Origin: Pseudonocardia acidicola
GTDB lineage: Bacteria > Actinomycetota > Actinomycetes > Mycobacteriales > Pseudonocardiaceae
Direction: 5' to 3'
NCBI RefSeq assembly: GCF_012911935.1
Contig: NZ_JAAXLA010000043.1
Coordinates: 1 to 56,160, forward strand
DNA length: 56,160 bases
Shown one piece after another: positions 51,150-56,160 of this stretch; the first letter of the stretch is position 1; each line of letters starts with the position of its first letter. The notes beneath the pieces were generated by a model. It did no database searches, was not told where the DNA came from, and saw only the letters and a list, made by a program, of their open reading frames with translations. A program made the position numbers and the translations under genes.

Positions 51150-52730
51150 CTACGGAACCGCTCTGCCCGGTGTCTCGCTCGTCCAGCACCAGCGCCCGTC
51201 GGGCCCGACGCGGGCGCGTACCCGGTCCTCCAACACCGGGTCGCGTTCGTGCTCCAGGCAGCCGGTGGCCGCCCAGCAGTCGATCACCATCTCGTCCGCG
51301 GACGCGTCGAGGCGCAGGAAGCTCTTGAACATCGGCGGGGTGTCGGAGTCGAACAGCACCGACATCAGATTGTGCGCGGCCGGCGCGCCGCGGGCCGGCA
51401 GCGGGAACACCCGTTCCAGCGCCCGCCGGGCCCGGGCGCTGATCTGCTCGGGCGGGGTGCCGGTGCGCGGCGGGGTGATGCCGATCCGCTCGGCCATCAT
51501 GGTCGTGGCGTCCTCCGGCGAGATCCGCAGCAGGCCCCGGCCGAACGCCAGCAGCGCGTCGTAGCGGCGGCTGAAGTGGGCCAGCGAGTCGCCACGCAGC
51601 GGGTAGCAGCGGAAGTCCTCCTCGCGACAGGCCGGTGCCAACCGGTCGACGTCCGGGATCTGGTGGGTGGCCGACAGATACGCCCCGCCACCGCCACTGA
51701 CGATGTACTGGATCACGCGCCCGTCGCGCAGATGGACGGGGTAGCGCTGGTAGTTGTGGTCGTCGCCGCCGATCGCCGCGACGTAGTTGTGCGCCGGCTC
51801 GGTGACGATCTCGTTGACGTCGCCGCCGCCTCCGATCGGGCAGCGCCCCAGCGTGCCGTAGCTGTAGATCGGCGTGCCGGTGAGCAGGATCTTCGGCTTG
51901 TCGCTCGGCGCCGAGACCGCGCGCAGCCACTCCCCCTGCTCCCGGTCGATCCGGCCGGTGATGCCGGTGTCGATGAGGACCAGCCGCACCGGGCCGGCGT
52001 CGATCGCGCAGTACGGGCCGGGCTGCACGGCCTGCTGGGACTCGGCGTCGCGGTACCAGCGCATGTCGGCGACCTCCGCCACGGTCGCCGTGGGCGGGCG
52101 GCGCCACGCCAGCCTGCGCAGCGTGCGCTGCAGCGCCGAACCGGGCCCGCGGACGGTCGGTGCGCCGGCGTCGGGCGGGACGTCGCAGAACGTGGTCATG
52201 AACCCGGTCAGCCCGTCGTACCAGTCGTGGTTGCCGGGCAGTCCGTAGATCGGGCCGGGGTAGTCGGCGTAGGGGCGGTAGAAACGATCCGCGTAGGCAC
52301 CGATACCGCCGGCCGGGTAGATCAGGTCGCTGCACAGCACCGCGAGGTCGGTGTCGGCCGCGACGTGCTGCAGGACGGGCACGACGGCGTACTGCGACGC
52401 GTCGCCCTCCCCCGGGTCGCCGAGCACGGCGATCGAGATCCGGTCCCGGCCGGCGAACCGGTCGATCACCCGGGTCCGCAGGTCCACGTCCGGCGCCGGC
52501 AACGTGGCCCGCTGCAACGCGGGCAGCCGCTCGAGCCAGGCCCGCCGCATGTCGTCGGTCGGGTCGCCGAACCGGCGCGCCAGCCAGTCGTTGCGGGACG
52601 CGACCAGCGGCCCCGGGCGCAGCCAGTTGAATCGCTTCTTGCGTGGCGTCAGCCGGCTGAACTCGCCGATCTGCCGGCATCCCCACCCCGCATTGGCCGG
52701 TGACCGGCGCGACGGGGGGTGCGGGCTCAC
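51150..52730 (-). CDS. Calcineurin-like metallophosphoesterase
   Basis: A 526-residue cytosolic protein with the dinuclear-metal phosphoesterase motifs AVLGDPGEGD, VLCSDLIYPAGG, GLPGNHDWYDG and GGDDHNYQRY in order. An N-terminal extension of about 65 residues and a C-terminal region of about 170 residues are not recognised. The GTG start overlaps the dehalogenase stop as GTGA, so the two are coupled. Substrate unknown. Confidence 0.85.
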   Translation of the reverse strand: MSPHPPSRRSPANAGWGCRQIGEFSRLTPRKKRFNWLRPGPLVASRNDWLARRFGDPTDDMRRAWLERLPALQRATLPAPDVDLRTRVIDRFAGRDRISIAVLGDPGEGDASQYAVVPVLQHVAADTDLAVLCSDLIYPAGGIGAYADRFYRPYADYPGPIYGLPGNHDWYDGLTGFMTTFCDVPPDAGAPTVRGPGSALQRTLRRLAWRRPPTATVAEVADMRWYRDAESQQAVQPGPYCAIDAGPVRLVLIDTGITGRIDREQGEWLRAVSAPSDKPKILLTGTPIYSYGTLGRCPIGGGGDVNEIVTEPAHNYVAAIGGDDHNYQRYPVHLRDGRVIQYIVSGGGGAYLSATHQIPDVDRLAPACREEDFRCYPLRGDSLAHFSRRYDALLAFGRGLLRISPEDATTMMAERIGITPPRTGTPPEQISARARRALERVFPLPARGAPAAHNLMSVLFDSDTPPMFKSFLRLDASADEMVIDCWAATGCLEHERDPVLEDRVRARVGPDGRWCWTSETPGRAVP

Positions 52731-53638
52731 CGGACCGCGCTGACGAAGCGGGCGACCTCGGCGGCCAGCGCGGGCCCGGCGTCCTCCTGCAGGAAGTGCC
52801 CGGCCCCGGTGATCGTCGGATGCTCCCGGCCCGCCGCGCCGGGCATCGTGCGCTGCAGGATCGGGCCCATCGCACCGGTGATCGGATCGCCGTCGCTGAA
52901 CGCGCAGAGGAACGGCACGTCGCTGCCGCTCAGCGCCGCCCAGGCCGCCCGGTTGGCCTCGGTCGCGGGGTCGTCGGGGCGGGTCGGGACGAGCGTGGGC
53001 ATCGCGCGCGGGCCCGCCTTGTAGCTCTCGTCGGGGAACGGAGCGTCGTAGGCGGCACGGACCGCGTCGTCGAGCCGGGTGCGACAGCCCGACTGCACCA
53101 GCCGCGCGATGTCCAGCGTCTCGGCCTTCTCCACCGCGCGCCGGAACTGCCACCACACCTCGGGCATGTCGACGTCGCCGGTGGGCAGACCGGTGTTCGC
53201 GGCGACGACGGCGGCGAACCGGTCCGGGTGCTCGGCGACCAGCCGCAGCCCGATCAGCCCGCCCCAGTCCTGGCCGACGAGGGTGACCTCGCGCAGGTCC
53301 AGCGCGTCGAACGCCAGCGCCCGAACCCATTCCACGTGCCGGGCATAGCTGTGGTCGGCGAGTTCGGTGGGCTTGTCGGAGCGGCCGAAACCGACCAGGT
53401 CCGGCGCCACCGCCCGCAGCCCCGCGTCCGCGAGCACCGGGATCATCGCTCGGTAGAGGAACGACCAACTCGGTTCGCCGTGCAGCAGCAACACCACCGG
53501 CCCGTCCGACGGCCCGGCCTCGACCCAGGCCATCCGCAGCGTTCCGCCGTCCGGGTCCGGGACGTCGGCGTACCGCGGAGCAAGATCGAAGCCGGGCAGA
53601 TCAGCGAACCGCGCGTCAGCGGTGCGAAGGGTGCGCAT
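52727..53638 (-). CDS. Haloalkane dehalogenase-like alpha/beta hydrolase
   Basis: A 303-residue alpha/beta hydrolase closest to the HLD-I dehalogenases. The oxyanion region is LLLHGEPSWSF (Trp58), the nucleophile elbow VGQDWGG gives Asp124 and Trp125 (the same numbering as DhlA), and the catalytic His is in GAGHFLQEDAG. An Asp nucleophile with an adjacent Trp fits hydrolytic dehalogenation; epoxide hydrolase activity is the alternative. The ATG at 53638 gives the normal N-terminus. Confidence 0.85.
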   Translation of the reverse strand: MRTLRTADARFADLPGFDLAPRYADVPDPDGGTLRMAWVEAGPSDGPVVLLLHGEPSWSFLYRAMIPVLADAGLRAVAPDLVGFGRSDKPTELADHSYARHVEWVRALAFDALDLREVTLVGQDWGGLIGLRLVAEHPDRFAAVVAANTGLPTGDVDMPEVWWQFRRAVEKAETLDIARLVQSGCRTRLDDAVRAAYDAPFPDESYKAGPRAMPTLVPTRPDDPATEANRAAWAALSGSDVPFLCAFSDGDPITGAMGPILQRTMPGAAGREHPTITGAGHFLQEDAGPALAAEVARFVSAVR

Positions 53639-54039
53639 GGTCGAGATCCTGACATCTTTGCGGCGCTGTGGCGCCCTTCCGCCGGGCGGCCGGGCGATGC
53701 GGCCGGATCGCCACAGACCACGGCGAGTGATCAACAGCTGCTCCGGGACGCGCAGCGGCAGCCCCGATCCCGCGCCACCGCCGCCCCACACGATCACCTT
53801 TGTCCGGCCGCCGACGGACCCGCGCTCGCCGGACCGCCGCTGCCGACCATGATCACGAAGCGTGTCAGAACCGTGACGCACGTCCACCGCTCAGCCGGAT
53901 CATGCGCACTGCGTTCCCATATCGGCACGGTTGGTGATCAACGCCGATAATCACCCTGACCCGAACGGGTGGTAAGCCACAAACACTGTCACGCCGGAGC
54001 CCCCGCCGACGCTGTACTAGATGACTAGGAGGTGATCCG
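53639..54039. other. Divergent intergenic region upstream of the dehalogenase gene
   Basis: No gene supported in 401 bp. From about 53860 to 54000 the sequence is less GC-rich and contains GATAAT (53946-53951) between GGTGAT and ATCACC (53933-53955), a possible promoter with an inverted repeat for the small gene at 54040. Confidence 0.55.
54027..54036 (+). promoter_or_regulatory. Full-length Shine-Dalgarno of the 78-residue gene
   Basis: AGGAGGTGAT is an exact complement of the 16S rRNA 3' tail, 3 nt before the GTG at 54040. Most genes here have weak or no ribosome-binding sites. Confidence 0.75.
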
Positions 54040-54276
54040 GTGCCGGAGAACACGACTTCCGACGAGGCGACACTGGTCGCGGCGGCGGAAAAGCTCACGC
54101 AGTGCGACGGATACGTCGTGCTGGCCGTCGACCCCCAGACTGGGGAGGTGGACGCCCATGGCCCGTACGACGGCCTGACGGCGACCATCAAGGCGGACCA
54201 GCTTCGACGTGACTTCGACCGCGGCGGGCTCGAGGACGTCACCGTCGGCGTTGTCCGACTGCACAGTTCAACCTGA
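54040..54276 (+). CDS. Small conserved-type hypothetical protein
   Basis: A 78-residue acidic protein, MPENTTSDEATLVAAAEKLT at the start and VTVGVVRLHSST at the end, with no membrane segment or known domain. The pattern of an alpha helix followed by beta strands (YVVLAVDPQTGEVDAHGPYDG) suggests a small folded domain. The strongest Shine-Dalgarno in the window suggests high expression. No family recognised. Confidence 0.7.
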   Translation: MPENTTSDEATLVAAAEKLTQCDGYVVLAVDPQTGEVDAHGPYDGLTATIKADQLRRDFDRGGLEDVTVGVVRLHSST

Positions 54277-54687
54277 TCGACACCGGCATCGGACCCTGGC
54301 CACCGCCCGCCGCGCCCCAACTGCGGCGGGCGGTCGACCGCCCGGGGCCGGCAGCCGGCCGAACGCTCTCGCGGGCGGGTGCACGCCCCGGTTCCGCGCC
54401 CGGTGCCCGGCGCCGTCCCCGGGGCAGCGCGCTCCCCGGCCATCGGTCGAGGCCGCAGGCCATCGACCTGGCGATCTCGATGATGGACCCGACCACCCTG
54501 GAGGGGCCGACGCCCCTCAGCACGGTGCGGTCCGGCTGCGTCTCCACCCGGCCGTGGGAACCGGACCCCAGCCGGGCGCCCGACGCGTCCCGGCCGCGGG
54601 CGTGCTGCGAGATCGGGCGGTCCGGCCTCCGGTCGGGCGCTGACCTGCCCGTTCGGACATCCCCCGGTCCTGGCTAGGGTGGCGGCC
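54277..54687. other. Intergenic region before the Rv3311-like gene
   Basis: In 411 bp all open frames are Arg/Pro-rich and not accepted. A 7-bp hairpin (GAGGGGC at 54501-54507 with 54512-54518) is the only clear structure, apart from the -10 of the next gene. Confidence 0.55.
54675..54680 (+). promoter_or_regulatory. Candidate -10 box of the Rv3311-like gene (leaderless)
   Basis: TAGGGT lies 7 nt before the GTG at 54688, favouring it over an in-frame GTG at 54679. Confidence 0.5.
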
Positions 54688-55974
54688 GTGGCAAGTGACA
54701 TCGTCCCGATCCGGCTCTCGCTCACCGAGGGCGACCTGGTCACGCTCTGGGCCCCGCGCTGGCGCGAGGACGGCGAGGAGTGGGAGGCCTTCCTCGGCGA
54801 CGAGGACGCGCTGTTCGCGTTCCCCGAGGTCGCGCAGCTCGCCGCCTACGTCCGCACCGCGGAGGAACACGACCTCACCGACCACCCCGCCTGGTCCGTG
54901 GTCCCCGACCTGTCGGTCGCGGAGCTGACCCCGGAGGAGACCCAGCGCTACGACATCATCGGGGTGCCGGAGCTGGCCGCCCAGGACGCGGACACCTGGA
55001 CGATCGGTGAGCTCGCCGAGATCACCGAGATGATCCGCTCACTGGCCGAGGTGTGCGGCCTGGAGAAGGTCACCGAGATCCTCGACTCGACGCCCGGGTT
55101 CGCGCTGCTGAACGAGGGCACGCTGCCGTTCACCGGCCGTGAGGGGGCCCGGCTGTGGGCCCGGATGGTCGAGACGATCGCCGAGCGCTGGGACGAGGTG
55201 ATCGACACCCTCGACGAGCTCGTCACGACCCCGGAGGTCGATGCCACGGCGCTGGCCGCCGCGGCGGCCGAGGCCGCGGCGCTGGCCGAGCGGGAGGCCG
55301 AGCAGGAGGTCCTCGCGCGGGCCGAGCACCCGGACGCCGACGATGCGGAGATCGAGACCGAGGCGGAAGAGGCCGCGGTCGCCGAACAGGTCGCCGAGGA
55401 CGAGGCGGACGACGTTCCGGCCGGCTTCTGGGAGGAGGTCGGCATCGACCCCATCCGGATCACCACCCGGGACGGCGAGTTCGTCACGTTGCGCTGCTAC
55501 TTCGCCGAGAGGCCGGTCTTCCTGGGTTCGGACGGCAAGATCGACGTGTTCGGCAGCGAGCGTGCGCTGGCCCGGCACCTCGCCGGCGACGGCAAGGACG
55601 GGCACGACCTCGTCGCCGCGTCGACCTGGTCGCAGGTGGTCGAGAAGGCGGAGGTCGGCGAGCTGGAGGTCACCGTCGACGAGCTCAACAGCTACGTGCT
55701 CACCGGCATCGACCACGACATCGTCGAGGGCACCCTCGCCGTCGACCCGACCCAGCTCGAGCTGGCCACCGAACTGCTGCTCGACGTGGGCGCGTGGGCC
55801 GACGACGACGAACCGGAGCAGGCGCTCGCCGAGTCGGAGCGCCTGGGCTGGCTGGTGTCGTTCGTGGTGCGCCCGGACCCCACCCGACTGGCCCCGAGCC
55901 CGCCGTTCGACGCCGAGGCCGCCCGCTGGCGAGAGCTGGTCGAGGACCTCGGCGCACGGCTTCGGGAGCACTGA
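54688..55974 (+). CDS. Conserved hypothetical protein (Rv3311-like)
   Basis: A 428-residue acidic soluble protein. Two similar halves each contain a beta-rich module: LTEGDLVTLWAPRWREDGEEWEAFLGDED near the N-terminus and TTRDGEFVTLRCYFAERPVFLGSDGKI near residue 255. They are separated by a Glu/Ala-rich stretch (about 185-240) that is probably a helical or coiled linker. The sequence and position next to upp recall Rv3311, a conserved actinobacterial protein of unknown function. Palindrome copy C follows the stop by 7 bp. Confidence 0.8.
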   Translation: MASDIVPIRLSLTEGDLVTLWAPRWREDGEEWEAFLGDEDALFAFPEVAQLAAYVRTAEEHDLTDHPAWSVVPDLSVAELTPEETQRYDIIGVPELAAQDADTWTIGELAEITEMIRSLAEVCGLEKVTEILDSTPGFALLNEGTLPFTGREGARLWARMVETIAERWDEVIDTLDELVTTPEVDATALAAAAAEAAALAEREAEQEVLARAEHPDADDAEIETEAEEAAVAEQVAEDEADDVPAGFWEEVGIDPIRITTRDGEFVTLRCYFAERPVFLGSDGKIDVFGSERALARHLAGDGKDGHDLVAASTWSQVVEKAEVGELEVTVDELNSYVLTGIDHDIVEGTLAVDPTQLELATELLLDVGAWADDDEPEQALAESERLGWLVSFVVRPDPTRLAPSPPFDAEAARWRELVEDLGARLREH

Positions 55975-55981
55975 CGTGCCG

Positions 55982-56021
55982 GTGCGCGGGAATCGTCGCC
56001 ATGACGACGATTCCCGCGCAC
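55982..56021. repeat. Palindromic repeat, copy C (terminator position)
   Basis: GTGCGCGGGAATCGTCG (55982-55998) and its exact reverse complement (56005-56021) surround a 6-nt loop: a perfect 17-bp stem 7 bp after the Rv3311-like stop. It is the most symmetrical of the three copies. Confidence 0.9.
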
Positions 56022-56033
56022 GAGCGCGCTAGT

Positions 56034-56160
56034 TGTAGCGACTCACCACGTTGTTGACAGGTCGATCCGGCGTGGCGGCTTGATCGAGGGGAGGGCCTCC
56101 GGGCGGAGTGGGTGTGTCTGACGCACCTACTCGAAACCCAGGAGGCCCTCCGTGGGGCAC
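56034..56160 (+). mobile_element. Probable left end of an IS481-like insertion sequence (partial)
   Basis: The sequence begins with TGTAGCGACTCACCACGTTG, includes a TTGACA-like box in GTTGTTGACAGG, and ends with AGGAGG followed by 6 nt and GTG GGG CAC, a start plus the first codons (Val/Met-Gly-His) resembling IS481 transposases. The transposase lies beyond the window. The terminal TGT is the usual IS481 end; the family is inferred. Confidence 0.45.
56152..56160 (+). CDS. Start of a transposase gene, cut by the window edge
   Basis: GTG at 56152, preceded by AGGAGG at 56140-56145. Only three codons are visible, so the identity rests on the surrounding element-like sequence. Confidence 0.35.

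Overview
The window is GC-rich (coding third positions almost all G/C, many GTG starts) and comes from a mycolata-type actinobacterium, most likely a Pseudonocardia-like member of the Pseudonocardiaceae. No RNA genes were recognised. The gene order follows a block known from Mycobacterium tuberculosis (Rv3264c-Rv3268, fadE25-purE-purK-Rv3277, Rv3278c-birA-accD5-accE5-maf, sseA-Rv3284-accA3, glpD2-lpdA-Rv3304-amiA1/B1-deoD-pmmB-upp-Rv3311). The taxon and synteny statements are recalled knowledge matched to the translated genes; no search was run.

Layout. 1-8.3 kb: cell-wall linkage genes, with rmlB-rmlD-TPR protein-wbbL-mannose-1-P guanylyltransferase-DNA glycosylase on the minus strand, and divergent LCP ligase and TIGR03089 genes. 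8.3-13.4 kb: ilvA, a multicopper oxidase, and a fadE25-like acyl-CoA dehydrogenase divergent from a TetR regulator. 13.4-14.1 kb: gene-poor DNA with a striking nested inverted repeat. 14.1-19.4 kb: purE/purK, a GtrA protein, a two-component pair and hisN. 19.5-25.8 kb: a broken GlcG/HbpS gene, MaoC, HMG-CoA lyase, a PH-domain protein, birA, the acyl-CoA carboxylase beta and epsilon subunits and Maf. 25.8-29.2 kb: a four-gene conservon (cvnA-D). 29.7-34.5 kb: sseA, SufE-like, a TIGR04222 membrane protein with a wrecked DUF692 partner, and accA3. 34.5-37.3 kb: an accessory patch with GNAT, a degenerate exonuclease-like protein, a DUF3558 lipoprotein and a broken PPE/WXG-EspG fusion. 37.3-56 kb: glpD, lpdA, GGCT, an AbiEi/DUF559 protein, M20 amidohydrolase, Ser/Thr kinase, purine phosphorylase, phosphomannomutase, flavodoxin, SGNH hydrolase, TetR, upp, phosphoesterase, dehalogenase and an Rv3311-like protein. 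The window ends at the probable left end of an insertion sequence.

How the genes work together. The rml/wbbL/LCP set makes and attaches the rhamnose-GlcNAc linker of arabinogalactan. accA3 (biotin carboxylase/BCCP), accD5 and accE5 form an acyl-CoA carboxylase, and birA biotinylates it. purE/purK, the phosphorylase, upp and pmm serve nucleotide and sugar-phosphate metabolism. sseA and the SufE-like protein handle sulfur.

The most notable features are not intact genes. There is a family of three 17-18 bp palindromes at gene 3' ends, one of which supplies the C-terminus of phosphomannomutase. A second family of 22-bp units sits just after stop codons. At least five gene remnants lie inside the otherwise conserved block. 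About fifteen genes have a TANNNT hexamer 6-9 nt before the start codon, suggesting widespread leaderless transcription.
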